DNA of 64,000 nucleotides from Dehalococcoidia bacterium. Its GTDB lineage: Bacteria > Chloroflexota > Dehalococcoidia > Dehalococcoidales > W498. Location of the stretch: contig DUEE01000014.1 of the NCBI GenBank assembly GCA_011170285.1, forward strand, positions 79,062 to 143,061. Direction: 5' to 3'. This document shows, in pieces, positions 22,870 to 32,678 of this stretch (positions within the stretch are counted from its first letter, which is position 1; each line of letters begins with the position of its first letter). The notes beneath the pieces are model-generated. The model was not told where the DNA came from. It did not search any database and worked only from the letters and a program-made list of their open reading frames with translations. Made by a program: the position numbers and the translations under genes.

Positions 22870-24408
22870 CTACTTAGCATAATCTATAGCTCTTGTCTCT
22901 CTGAGCACAGTAACCCTTATTTGCCCTGGATATTGTAGCCCTTCCTCTATCTTCTTAACAATGTCTCGAGCCAGCCTCATTGCTCCCATATCATCAATCT
23001 CTTGTGGGTTAACTAAGATGCGGATTTCGCGACCGGCTTGAATAGCAAATGACTTCTCCACCCCTTTAAAACCATTAGCTATATCTTCCAATGCCTTTAG
23101 CCGTTTTAAGTAACCCTCCAATGACTCACGCCTTGCACCTGGTCTGGCACCACTGATAGCATCCGCCGCTGAAATGATGAAGCCCCAGATGCTGGTAGTT
23201 TCCGTCTCAAAGTGGTGCTCAGCGATACCCTTGACCACTTCAGGGGATTTCTCCCATTGCTTAACCAAGTCAGCTCCGATGGCAGCGTGATTTCCCTCCA
23301 CCTCACGGTCTACCGCCTTACCAATGTCATGAAGCAGACCAGCCTTCCTGGCTATGGCAACATTGACTCCCAATTCCCCGGCAATCATGGCCGCTAAATG
23401 AGCTACCTCAATACTGTGGGCGAGGACATTCTGCCCGTAGCTAGTGCGATACTTAAGGCGACCAAGCAACCTGATTAACTCGGGACATAAGCCATGTACC
23501 CCCGCTTGATAAGCTGCTTCTTCCCCAGCACTGTAGATAGTTTTATCTACTTCCTCCTTAGCCTTGGCTACTATCTCTTCAATGCGAGCTGGATGGATAC
23601 GACCGTCAAGGATAAGCTTGGTTAAAGCAATTCGAGCTACCTCTCGCCGCACTGTGTCGAAGCTGGACAGCGTCACCGCCTCGGGAGTATCATCAATAAT
23701 TAGGTCGACACCGGTAGCCTGTTCCAAAGCTCTAATGTTACGACCCTCTCGTCCAATAAGTCGACCCTTCATGTCATCACTGGGAAGGGGAACAGTAGAC
23801 ACTGTTGTTTCAGATACAACCTCGGAAGCACAACGCTGAATAGCTTGAGACAGAATCTCCTGAGCTTTCTCATGTGCTTCTTCCCTTACCTTAGCCTCCC
23901 ATTCCCGAAGGCGCCGTGAGGCTTCCTCTTGCATCTCGACCTCCATAGCCTCAATCAGTGTTTGCTTTGCCATATCACTGGACATACCCGAAATCAACTC
24001 TAGCTGTTTTAACTGCTTCTCTCTAACCTCCTCGAGATGGGTGCGAGTGGACTCGATTTCCTTCTCTTTGTTAGATAGGTTGCGACTGCGGTTCTCCAAA
24101 TCTTCTAACTTGTGATCTAGGCTCTCTGCCCGCTGAGATACATAGCTCTCCTGCCGCTGTAGTTCAGTACGGCGTTCACGATACTCGGCTTCCACTCCTG
24201 ACTTAATCTTTTCAGTCTCCTGCCTTGCCTCACGGAGTATATCATTAGACTCGGCTCTGGCTTCAGCTAGCATTTTGTTGGCTTTCCTCTCGGCAATACG
24301 CATTTGTCGGTTAATCATCACTCGCCTAAAGAGAAAGGCAGCCATACCTCCAAATACCACACCTATAATAAAACTAAAGGCAATAGCTAGAACAACATCT
24401 ATTCCCAT
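22870..24408 (-). CDS. rny: Ribonuclease Y
   Basis: N-terminal TM, long coiled coil, [70 protein letters not shown]. Confidence 0.97.
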   Translation of the reverse strand: MGIDVVLAIAFSFIIGVVFGGMAAFLFRRVMINRQMRIAERKANKMLAEARAESNDILREARQETEKIKSGVEAEYRERRTELQRQESYVSQRAESLDHKLEDLENRSRNLSNKEKEIESTRTHLEEVREKQLKQLELISGMSSDMAKQTLIEAMEVEMQEEASRRLREWEAKVREEAHEKAQEILSQAIQRCASEVVSETTVSTVPLPSDDMKGRLIGREGRNIRALEQATGVDLIIDDTPEAVTLSSFDTVRREVARIALTKLILDGRIHPARIEEIVAKAKEEVDKTIYSAGEEAAYQAGVHGLCPELIRLLGRLKYRTSYGQNVLAHSIEVAHLAAMIAGELGVNVAIARKAGLLHDIGKAVDREVEGNHAAIGADLVKQWEKSPEVVKGIAEHHFETETTSIWGFIISAADAISGARPGARRESLEGYLKRLKALEDIANGFKGVEKSFAIQAGREIRILVNPQEIDDMGAMRLARDIVKKIEEGLQYPGQIRVTVLRETRAIDYAK

Positions 24409-24449
24409 TTTTCCACCCCCTTCATTGTAGCTTGAGTGTCAGCTTCATG

Positions 24450-25091
24450 CTATTTAGGCTTAGTCTCCTTTTCCTGCCATAATTGTTGTGTAGTATGATT
24501 TATGACCCCGTAACTGAAGCCACGCCGCTTGAGGTATGCACCTAATCGGCGACGGAAACCCTGATAGTCAGCTAGGGATAAGCTACGAGCTTTACTTAGA
24601 GCTGCCCGATAGGCACTATGGTCATCGTCAACCGTATCAACCACTTGGTCTATGATGTCATTGGCTACACCTTTTCGCCTCAGCTCGAGCTTGGTTAGCC
24701 ATCGGCTGCGTGGACTAAATGATTCCCGATTATCCTTCCAGAATTGGGCAAAGGTAACATCATCCACCAACCCCTGTTCCTTTAGTTTGGCCATCACCGC
24801 CTCTATGCTGTCATCATCAAAACCCCGCCAGTAAAGTCGCTCCCTTAGCTCAGACTCGCTTCGAGGTCGGTAGCTGAGGTAATGGGCAGCAGCACTGAAG
24901 CAACGGTGGAAGTGGTCAGACCTAGCTAGTGCCGCAATCTGACCCAAAGATAGCTCCTGCTCAACATGTAGACCCTCTCTTATTACCACCTCAGCTTCTA
25001 GACTGAAAGCGAACCTGCCATCGAGGAATATATTTATCCGCTTTCCCCCAATCCTCCCGACGCGAATTGCAGTAATCTTGCTCATTAGCAT
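24450..25091 (-). CDS. recX: Regulatory protein RecX
   Basis: LSYRPRSESELRERLYWRGFDDDSIEAVMAKLKEQGLVDDVTFAQFWKDNR; downstream of recA. Confidence 0.9.
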   Translation of the reverse strand: MLMSKITAIRVGRIGGKRINIFLDGRFAFSLEAEVVIREGLHVEQELSLGQIAALARSDHFHRCFSAAAHYLSYRPRSESELRERLYWRGFDDDSIEAVMAKLKEQGLVDDVTFAQFWKDNRESFSPRSRWLTKLELRRKGVANDIIDQVVDTVDDDHSAYRAALSKARSLSLADYQGFRRRLGAYLKRRGFSYGVINHTTQQLWQEKETKPK

Positions 25092-25104
25092 GCCCTTTCT
25101 AAGA

Positions 25105-25130
25105 CAAAAAGCCGGAGCTTGCGCCCCAGC
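25105..25130 (-). terminator. Rho-independent terminator between recA and recX
   Basis: Minus strand GCTGGGGC-GCAA-GCTCCGGC followed by TTTTTG; 8-bp stem with two GU pairs. Confidence 0.75.
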
Positions 25131-25182
25131 CTTACTTACTGTTACTACTTAACTAGTTGTTTAAAGTGCCATTAATTGCTGG

Positions 25183-26187
25183 CTAAGATTTAGTGCTGGT
25201 GACGGCTGAAGCTCTGATTTGTCGCTCAATTTCTTGAGCAAGCTCGGGATTCTGCCCCAGGTATTGCTTGGTATTCTCCCTACCTTGCCCCAGGCGAATG
25301 TCACCATAGGAAAAAAAAGCGCCAGCCTTGCTTATTAGCCCCAACTCTACACCCACGTCTATAAGATTACCCTCCATGCTTATTCCATGGTCAAACATGA
25401 TATCAAACTCGGCACTTCTAAATGGCGGGGCAGTCTTATTTTTGACTACCTTAGCTCTAACATGGCTGCCTACTGCCTCATTTCCCTGCTTGATAGTTTC
25501 AACTCGTCTTAAGTCTATCCTTATTGAGCTATAGAACTTCAAAGCCCTGCCCCCCGGTGTCACCTCAGGGTTGCCGAAGATAATACCAACCTTTTCCCTT
25601 AACTGGTTGATGAATATTACCGCTGTCTGTGACTTACCAATAACGGCAGCTAGCTTTCTCAATGCTTGTGACATTAGTCGAGCTTGTAAACCAACATGGG
25701 TATCCCCCATCTCTCCCTCAATTTCAGCCCTGGGGACTAAGGCAGCAACACTATCAATGACTATGACATCAATAGCTCCGCTCCTGACTAGTGCTTCGGT
25801 AATCTCCAAAGCTTGCTCTCCAGTATCTGGCTGAGAGATGAGCAGGTCGTCAACATTAACACCGCAGCGAGTGGCATAGACTGGGTCTAGGGCATGCTCA
25901 ACATCAATATAGGCAGCCACTCCTCCTAGCTTTTGCGCTTCAGCAAGTACATGCTGACCTAAGGTAGTTTTCCCTGATGACTCGGGACCAAAAACTTCCG
26001 TAATCCGTCCTCTGGGGATACCTCCCACACCTAAGGCCAGGTCCAACGACAATGAGCCACTGGGTATAGCCTCCACTGGTGACTTAGCAGTCTCACCCAG
26101 CTTCATCACTGAGCCTTTACCAAATCGCTTTTCAATTTGGCTAATAGCCAGCTCCAGCGCCTTTTCTTTTTCTGTGGTTACATTCAC
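25183..26187 (-). CDS. recA: Recombinase RecA
   Basis: [30 protein letters not shown]...[17 protein letters not shown]. Confidence 0.98.
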   Translation of the reverse strand: MNVTTEKEKALELAISQIEKRFGKGSVMKLGETAKSPVEAIPSGSLSLDLALGVGGIPRGRITEVFGPESSGKTTLGQHVLAEAQKLGGVAAYIDVEHALDPVYATRCGVNVDDLLISQPDTGEQALEITEALVRSGAIDVIVIDSVAALVPRAEIEGEMGDTHVGLQARLMSQALRKLAAVIGKSQTAVIFINQLREKVGIIFGNPEVTPGGRALKFYSSIRIDLRRVETIKQGNEAVGSHVRAKVVKNKTAPPFRSAEFDIMFDHGISMEGNLIDVGVELGLISKAGAFFSYGDIRLGQGRENTKQYLGQNPELAQEIERQIRASAVTSTKS

Positions 26188-26263
26188 CTGCTTATATCAT
26201 AGCACAGATACCCAGGCAAAACAAGACAGAAAGTGAAATTACATATAAAGGGAGTAGCTAAGC

Positions 26264-26992
26264 CTAAAAGCTAGCCACTGGGGGGGGCAAGCGCTTGTGG
26301 TTACTGGCGGCTATCATAGACTCAATCCTCTCTCTCAATTCATTACTGGCTTCGCCGGTAATCAAATAGCGATCGAGTTCATTATAACTGAGCCTCAGTT
26401 CACCCTCATCAGTTTGTCCTTGCCATAAACCAGCTGAGGGAGACTTGTCAATAATTTCCTGCGGAATACCTAGGAAGCGACCCAGTTCCTTTACCTGTCC
26501 TTTCACCAGACTGCCTAATGGCAGAATATCCACTCCGCCATCTCCATACTTAGTGAAGTAGCCGATGGACAGCTCACTCCTGTTACTTGAGCCCGCCACC
26601 ATATATTTAAGCTGATTGGCAAAGTAGTAAAGGGTGAGCATTCTTAATCTAGGCTTGAGGTTGCCTTCAACTAACCGACTTATACCAGGGTCTACTCTAT
26701 CACCAGTCAACGCTTTGAGCAAGGTATCAAAAACAGTATCAAGAACCACTGTTTTAATAGGGATAGAAAACTTGCTAACCACAGTCCGGGCATGCTCCGC
26801 ATCCTGCTGGCTGCTGTAGCAGGGTATTAGCACCCCCAATGTGCTTTGAGTAAAAGCGCATTGACATAATACCGCCAATACTGAGGAATCAAGTCCGCCA
26901 CTTATGCCTACAACTACTCCTTTAGACCCGGCAGTTAGTACCTTATCCCTTATCCATGAAATCAGATTCTCAGCTAACTGTTCTGTACTCAT
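26264..26992 (-). CDS. nadE: NAD synthetase (no glutaminase domain)
   Basis: GVVVGISGGLDSSVLAVLC...VAGSSNRSELSIGYFTKYGDGGVDILPLGSLVKGQV...KSPSAGLWQGQTDE. Confidence 0.94.
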   Translation of the reverse strand: MSTEQLAENLISWIRDKVLTAGSKGVVVGISGGLDSSVLAVLCQCAFTQSTLGVLIPCYSSQQDAEHARTVVSKFSIPIKTVVLDTVFDTLLKALTGDRVDPGISRLVEGNLKPRLRMLTLYYFANQLKYMVAGSSNRSELSIGYFTKYGDGGVDILPLGSLVKGQVKELGRFLGIPQEIIDKSPSAGLWQGQTDEGELRLSYNELDRYLITGEASNELRERIESMIAASNHKRLPPPVASF

Positions 26993-27007
26993 ATAAAATT
27001 CAGTTGT

Positions 27008-27036
27008 AGTATACTACCCTATAGCTGATTGGTCAA
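27008..27036 (-). promoter_or_regulatory. Sigma70-type promoter for nadE
   Basis: Minus strand TTGACC-N17-TATACT; the -10 lies 15 nt before the ATG. Confidence 0.65.
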
Positions 27037-27213
27037 AAACTGGGGATAAGCTGGCTGATATTATAGTATTAAGCAATGCCCTTCTAAATTACTCATCCGA
27101 AAGTAATAACCGGTTGCATTTTAGATAATTCAGCTCTTTTAACTTCATGACAATTAAGGGGTTTTTATCACCCTATTGTTTCCCGCACAATTCGTTATAC
27201 AGCCGACTAAATC

Positions 27214-27243
27214 TTGATGTTGCCTTATTCTCTGTGATAGAAT
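27214..27243 (+). promoter_or_regulatory. Sigma70-type promoter for the flxD-like operon
   Basis: TTGATG-N18-TAGAAT, about 30 nt before the start codon. Confidence 0.55.
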
Positions 27244-27271
27244 CGTTTCACTTTGCTTCGGTGAGGTGCAG

Positions 27272-27700
27272 ATGAAACAAGACTCACAATGGGAACCAAG
27301 GATAGTTGGTTTCCTGTGCCGATGGTGTAGCTATGCCGGTGCCGATTTGGCCGGAACCAGCCGAAAAAAATACCCAGCCAATATAAGGATTATAAAGGTT
27401 CCATGTTCGGGGAGAATAGACCCCCTCTTCATCCTTAAGGCACTGCGATTAGGTTTTGATGGCGTGCTGGTCTCAGGCTGTCACCCAGGTGAGTGCCATT
27501 ATCAAACAGGAAACTACTACGCCCGAAGGAGAATAGCTATAACTAAGAAGCTTCTGGAATACATAGGCATTGAGCCACAGCGAATTCAGGCTAGTTGGGT
27601 TTCAGCTTCAGAAGGCGGAAAATTCGCTCAAGTAGTCACCGAGGTAACAAGAGAGCTAAAAGAAATCGGGCCCAATGAACTATTTGCCGACAAAAAATAG
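27272..27700 (+). CDS. MvhD/FlxD-like hydrogenase/heterodisulfide reductase delta subunit
   Basis: GFLCRWCSYAGADLAGTSRKKYPANIRIIKVPCSGRIDPLFILKALRLGFDGVLVSGCHPGECHYQTGNYYARRR. Confidence 0.93.
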   Translation: MKQDSQWEPRIVGFLCRWCSYAGADLAGTSRKKYPANIRIIKVPCSGRIDPLFILKALRLGFDGVLVSGCHPGECHYQTGNYYARRRIAITKKLLEYIGIEPQRIQASWVSASEGGKFAQVVTEVTRELKEIGPNELFADKK

Positions 27701-27704
27701 AGAT

Positions 27705-28655
27705 ATGGAACAAAGGCTACGGGATGAGGCTAAGACACTGCTCGAGCAAGGGAGGGTTGACTATGTTATTGGCTTTGAACCGGGAAGCCTGAAATTAACT
27801 ACTACCCCTTTAATAACCAATAACAAGGATGATGTTAATCGCCTGGTAATTAACCCCTTTATAGTGAACAATCTTAGTGTATACCTAACCGAGGTTAAGG
27901 GACGGGTCGGTATTGTAGCTAAGGGATGTGACAGCCGCTCTATCGTTAGTCTGATACAGGATAAGCAGGTTGCTAGAGAGGATATAATAATTATAGGCAT
28001 TCCCTGTCCTGGGTTGATTGACCTAAAGAAGGTAGAGCGCTTGCTGGGTAAGGATAGGGATGAACTGGATGATATTACCAGGGATGGGGATAGGGTAGTA
28101 ATAACGGTTGACGGGCAGAGAAAGGAGTTTCCCATTACTGAAGTCCTTTACGATAACTGTCTCGGCTGTGAGTTTCCCACCCCTCAAGAGTATGATATCC
28201 TTCTTGGTGAATCCACTCCCTTAGTTACTGATTTGGCGGCTAGCCGACAAAAGATAGAAATGCTGGAAAGGATGTCTCGGCAGCAGAGGTGGGAGTTCTG
28301 GGAAGAGGAATTTAGCCGTTGTATCAGGTGTTATGCTTGCCGAAATGTATGCCCGGCTTGTTTTTGTGAGCGGTGTTTTGTTGAGGAGTCTGAGCCACAG
28401 TGGGTGCTGCCAGTGCCACGATGGCAGGATAACCTTATCTTTCAGGTGGTCAGAAATGTTCATGTAGCTGGGAGGTGCACTGACTGTGGTGAATGTGAAC
28501 GCGCTTGCCCAGTGAATATCCCATTAAGAAGCCTATCTAAAAAGACATATGACCTGGTGGACGAGCTGTTTCACTATACATCAGGAATAGACAAAAACGC
28601 ACCACCGCTTATGACTGCTTATGAGTATACAGATACCCAAGATTTTATCAGGTAA
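27705..28655 (+). CDS. FlxC-like 4Fe-4S protein (FrhB/formate-dehydrogenase-beta-like)
   Basis: KGCDSRSIVSLIQ, CIRCYACRNVCPACFCERCF, CTDCGECERACPVNIPL. Confidence 0.8.
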   Translation: MEQRLRDEAKTLLEQGRVDYVIGFEPGSLKLTTTPLITNNKDDVNRLVINPFIVNNLSVYLTEVKGRVGIVAKGCDSRSIVSLIQDKQVAREDIIIIGIPCPGLIDLKKVERLLGKDRDELDDITRDGDRVVITVDGQRKEFPITEVLYDNCLGCEFPTPQEYDILLGESTPLVTDLAASRQKIEMLERMSRQQRWEFWEEEFSRCIRCYACRNVCPACFCERCFVEESEPQWVLPVPRWQDNLIFQVVRNVHVAGRCTDCGECERACPVNIPLRSLSKKTYDLVDELFHYTSGIDKNAPPLMTAYEYTDTQDFIR

Positions 28656-28667
28656 TGGGGAAGTTTG

Positions 28668-28760
28668 AAGGAGAGGGAGCAGACTCGCCTTGCGTAGCTC
28701 GACAGAGTCGCAGTCGGGTGACCTTTGGCTCGACTCGGAGAGGGGATAAAGGGGGTGAGG
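28668..28760. repeat. Intergenic hairpin-type repeat between flxC-like and flxB-like genes (copy A)
   Basis: Reverse complement ACCTCACCCCCTTTATCCCCTCTCC matches the edge of the copy at 56594; internal GAGTCG...CGACTC arms. Confidence 0.55.
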
Positions 28761-28763
28761 TAG

Positions 28764-29804
28764 ATAAACAAGCCCAAGAAAATAAACAAAGGGGAGATAG
28801 AGGGACTCCTCAATAAGTGGAGCCAAGAGTTTACTGTATTTGTCCCATCGCAAGAAAATGGGGTGGCAATGCTGGCTAAGTGGGGTGGCAAGGATACCAG
28901 CTTTTTGGATTGGTACCGGAATACAATCACGCCAGCCAAGGCTAACTTCTTCCCACCTATGGAGGAAATGTTTAGCTTCCGAAAAGATAGGGAAGGCTAC
29001 CGTATAGAATTACCACCCTCAGACGAAGGCAAGCAATTGATTTTTGGCATTCGCCCCTGTGATGCCAGAGCCCTAGCTATACTGGATATGACCTTTAAGG
29101 ATGCCTATGAAGACCCTTATTACCTTTCTAAGAGGAATAACGCAGTACTGATCGGGCTTGGGTGCATTAAACCCTATGATAGCTGCTTTTGTACTTCACT
29201 AGGCATCAGTCCAGCCGAATCAACCGATGTTGACTTGATGCTTACTGATATTGGTGACCAGTTCTTGATTGAAGAGATTACTCAGAAAGGTAAAGAACTA
29301 ATTGCCAGAGCCAGCGGAGTAGAAGATGCAACTGAAGCCGATGAAGCTAGAGCTAAAGAAGCAAAAGAATCATCCTATAATAAGGTAGCCAGAAAAATAG
29401 AAACCGAGGACATCAAGGAGAAGCTGTTGCCCAACTTTGACAATCAAGACTACTGGGAGAGAGTAGCGGCTAAGTGCCTGAGTTGTGGTATTTGCACCTT
29501 CCTTTGTCCCACTTGTTTTTGCTTTGATATTAGTGATGAGCTGGTTAAAAATCAGGGCGAAAGATTTAGGTGCTGGGATAGCTGTGCCTTTCCCATCTAT
29601 ACCAAGATGCCGATGGAAAACCCCAGGGTGGAGAAGTGGCGGCGGGTGAGACAGAGGGTATATCATAAATATCAATTCTACCCTATGAATTTTGGCGTTA
29701 TAGCTTGCACCGGCTGTGGGAGATGTATTCGCCAATGCCCGGTGAACTGGGATATTACCCAGGCGCTAAATAGCCTGCCAGCCAAGGTAAAAGCGGAAAA
29801 CTAA
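28764..29804 (+). CDS. FlxB/AsrA-like 4Fe-4S dicluster subunit; first canonical start is GTG 28863, but the open frame and plausible N-terminus extend to 28764 (ATA)
   Basis: DSCFCTSLGISPAESTDVDLML; CLSCGICTFLCPTCFCFDIS; CTGCGRCIRQCPVNWDI. Upstream in-frame residues NKPKKINKGEIEGLLNKWSQEFTVFVPSQENG look like the family N-terminus. Confidence 0.8.
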   Translation: MNKPKKINKGEIEGLLNKWSQEFTVFVPSQENGVAMLAKWGGKDTSFLDWYRNTITPAKANFFPPMEEMFSFRKDREGYRIELPPSDEGKQLIFGIRPCDARALAILDMTFKDAYEDPYYLSKRNNAVLIGLGCIKPYDSCFCTSLGISPAESTDVDLMLTDIGDQFLIEEITQKGKELIARASGVEDATEADEARAKEAKESSYNKVARKIETEDIKEKLLPNFDNQDYWERVAAKCLSCGICTFLCPTCFCFDISDELVKNQGERFRCWDSCAFPIYTKMPMENPRVEKWRRVRQRVYHKYQFYPMNFGVIACTGCGRCIRQCPVNWDITQALNSLPAKVKAEN

Positions 29805-29805
29805 A

Positions 29806-30687
29806 ATGACAATTACCGATATCAGCCATAGAAGAAGATATCTTAATAGGGGTAATATCTATCTGCCCCATATAGCGATAATCGAGAAGATAATAGATGA
29901 AACCCCCGGTGAGAGGGCTATCAGAACCTTTCATTTCAATTTTAAGGATGAGAAGCTGAGGGAAGAGTTCACCTTTGAATCAGGCCAATTTGCCGAATAT
30001 TCTATTTTTGGTATAGGTGAAGCCCCCTTTTGTATTTCCTCCAGCCCGACTAGAAGCGACCACCTAGAGTTCGCTGTACTACGGTTAGGCAAGGTAACCA
30101 ATGCCCTGCACCGGCTCAGTGTTGGTGCTGAAATAGGCTTCAGGGGACCTTATGGCAACAGCTTTCCCCTGGATTTGTTACAGGAGAAGAACCTGATATT
30201 TGTTGCCGGTGGCATCGGCTTAGCTCCACTGAGGTCTCTAATCTGGAATGTCATAGACAACAGAGATAAATACGAAAACATAGATATTATCTATGGGGCT
30301 CGCAGCCCATCTGACCTGTGTTTCAAATATGACCTGGATGACTGGGACAAGAATAAAACGGTAAATATGGTAACTACTGTTGATAGAGGAGATGAGACTT
30401 GGATGGGGAGAGTTGGTTTTGTTCCTGCGGTATTAGAGCAAGTGGCTCCTTCAGCCAGCAATACTGTAGCTATCGTTTGTGGACCACCGATTATGATAAG
30501 GTTTACCTTCCCTGTACTGGAAAAATTGGGTTTCACCCCGGAACAAATGATAACTACCTTAGAAAAGAGAATGAAGTGCGGTATCGGCAAGTGCGGGCGG
30601 TGCAATATTGGTAATCTATATGTCTGCCGTGATGGTCCGGTGTTCTCCTATGCCCAGATTAAGAGCTTCATCTCTAGCGAATATTAG
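29806..30687 (+). CDS. FlxA/AsrB-like FAD/NAD(P)-binding subunit
   Basis: FESGQFAEYSIFGIGEAPFCISSSP; LIFVAGGIGLAPLRSLIWNVI; CGPPIMIRFT; KMKCGIGKCGRCNIGNLYVCRDGPVF. Confidence 0.9.
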   Translation: MTITDISHRRRYLNRGNIYLPHIAIIEKIIDETPGERAIRTFHFNFKDEKLREEFTFESGQFAEYSIFGIGEAPFCISSSPTRSDHLEFAVLRLGKVTNALHRLSVGAEIGFRGPYGNSFPLDLLQEKNLIFVAGGIGLAPLRSLIWNVIDNRDKYENIDIIYGARSPSDLCFKYDLDDWDKNKTVNMVTTVDRGDETWMGRVGFVPAVLEQVAPSASNTVAIVCGPPIMIRFTFPVLEKLGFTPEQMITTLEKRMKCGIGKCGRCNIGNLYVCRDGPVFSYAQIKSFISSEY

Positions 30688-30703
30688 AGTACAGCCGTAC
30701 TCT
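30686..30703. terminator. Short hairpin between convergent flxA-like and hdrA
   Basis: AGAGTAC-AGCC-GTACTCT perfect 7-bp stem then TATTCTC; weak U tract. Confidence 0.35.
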
Positions 30704-30713
30704 TATTCTCCAA

Positions 30714-32678
30714 CTATACCAGCATGCCTTCCATTTGAGCAACAATTTGCTCATTAGTAAAGTGATTAAGGGTTATAGCGTCACTGGGACAACCGCTGAC
30801 ACAGGCGCCACAGCCCTTACATAGAGCCTCGTTAACCCGACACACTTCCTTCTCCTCCTCAAAAGAAATAGCCCCAAAGGGACAAACGAGTTTACAGGTC
30901 TGGCATCCAGAGCAGATACTTTCATTAATAACGGCAGTAGCTGCCTCAATCTCTACCCTTCCTTTGCTTATCATAGCCAGAGCCTCAGCCGCCGCTGCTG
31001 ATGCCTGAGCCACAGTATCAGGAATATCCTTGGGACTCTGACAGCAGCCAGCCACAAATATTCCGTCAGTCATGGTAGCTACCGGATCCAGCTTGGGATG
31101 TCTCTCGAGGAAAAAGCCATCGGCACTGCGACTGATATTAAATAGTCGGGCAACAGCCTCAGCATCTGGTTGCGGCTCAAGAGCAACACTTAGAATAATC
31201 ATGTCCACCGGCAGGCGGCGCTGCCTGCCGATTAAGGTATCCTCAAATTGAATAATGAGATTACCTTCTTCTTCAGGCTTTTCGGCTATGTTGGTTATTT
31301 CTGCTGGGCGACCTCGGATAAAAATAGCCCCTTCATTAAGAACCCGATTGTAGAATTCCTCATAGCCTTTACCAAAGCTCCTAATATCAATATAGAATTC
31401 ATAGACCTCAGCCGCGGTATGCTCCTTTATCAGGTGGGCAAGCTTCATAGAATACATACAGCAGACTCGGGAGCAATACTCGTGATACTTCTCATCTCTA
31501 CTGCCGACACAGTGGATAATACCAATACTCTCCGGATGTGAGCCGTCTTTAAGCACGATTTCGCCATCGGTCGGTCCGGCTGAATTAACCATTCTTTCAA
31601 ACTCAAGGCTGGTGATAACATTATCAAATCGCTTGTAGCCATATTGATAGATAGGAGTAGGGTCAAAGACATTAAAACCAGTGGCTAAAATTATGGCGCC
31701 AACCTCTACCTCAATAATCTGGTCTTCCTGCTCGAAATCAATAGCCTTTGCCTCACAAATCTTCTCGCAGAGACGACATTTACCCTTTAGGAAGTAGATA
31801 CAGTGCTCTTTATCAATGACCGGTATATTGGGCACTGCCTGGGGGAAGGGAGTGTAAATAGCCTTTCTCTTGCCTATACCGGCATCAAACTCACTGTCAA
31901 CCTTCGACGGGCACTTGGTTTGGCATAAGCCACAGCCAGTGCACTTATCCTCATCAACATACCTTGCTCTCTTCTTGATTTTAACCTTGAAATTCCCGAT
32001 ATAGCCTGAAACCTCCTCGACCTCACTATAGGTCATTAGCTCAATATAGGGATGAGAGCCGACCATGGTCATCTTCGGAGTGAGAATACAGGCTGAGCAA
32101 TCCAGGGTAGGGAATGTCTTATCCAACTGAGCCATGTGCCCTCCGATACTGGGCTCCTTCTCCACTAAATAGACCTTGTGCTCAGAATCAGCAATTTTTA
32201 ACGCTGCCTGAATACCAGCAATACCTCCACCTACCACCAGAGTATCCGCATTAACCGTAACTTCCCTACTCTGCAAAGGCTGGTGATAATAAACTCGCCT
32301 TACCGCAGCGCTGACTAATGCCTTAGCCTTCTCAGTAGCTTCCTGTTTATCCTCGGTTACCCATGAGCAGTGCTCGCGAATATTTGCCATCTCAAATAGA
32401 TACTGGTTTACCCCTACCTCATGACAGGCACGGCGAAAGGTAGTCTCGTGCATCGTTGGTGAGCAGGAGGCAACAACTACACGATTAAGCCCCAATTCTC
32501 TAATATCCTTCTTAATTAACTCCTGCCCCGGGTCAGAACACATAAACTTATAATCACGAGACACCACTACCGAATCCAAATCCTGGGCAAATCGGGCTAC
32601 CTCTTCTACATTAACGGTGCTAGCAATGTTGCTCCCACAGTGACAGACATATACCCCAATTCTAGGCTCCACTCTCAA
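30714..32678 (-). CDS. hdrA: Heterodisulfide reductase subunit A-like (FAD, multiple 4Fe-4S)
   Basis: IGVYVCHCGSNI; VVGGGIAGIQAALKIAD; SIGGHMAQLDKTFPTLDCSACILTPKM; CSGCQTCKLVCPFGAI; CKGCGACVSGCPSDAI. Confidence 0.95.
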   Translation of the reverse strand: MRVEPRIGVYVCHCGSNIASTVNVEEVARFAQDLDSVVVSRDYKFMCSDPGQELIKKDIRELGLNRVVVASCSPTMHETTFRRACHEVGVNQYLFEMANIREHCSWVTEDKQEATEKAKALVSAAVRRVYYHQPLQSREVTVNADTLVVGGGIAGIQAALKIADSEHKVYLVEKEPSIGGHMAQLDKTFPTLDCSACILTPKMTMVGSHPYIELMTYSEVEEVSGYIGNFKVKIKKRARYVDEDKCTGCGLCQTKCPSKVDSEFDAGIGKRKAIYTPFPQAVPNIPVIDKEHCIYFLKGKCRLCEKICEAKAIDFEQEDQIIEVEVGAIILATGFNVFDPTPIYQYGYKRFDNVITSLEFERMVNSAGPTDGEIVLKDGSHPESIGIIHCVGSRDEKYHEYCSRVCCMYSMKLAHLIKEHTAAEVYEFYIDIRSFGKGYEEFYNRVLNEGAIFIRGRPAEITNIAEKPEEEGNLIIQFEDTLIGRQRRLPVDMIILSVALEPQPDAEAVARLFNISRSADGFFLERHPKLDPVATMTDGIFVAGCCQSPKDIPDTVAQASAAAAEALAMISKGRVEIEAATAVINESICSGCQTCKLVCPFGAISFEEEKEVCRVNEALCKGCGACVSGCPSDAITLNHFTNEQIVAQMEGMLV

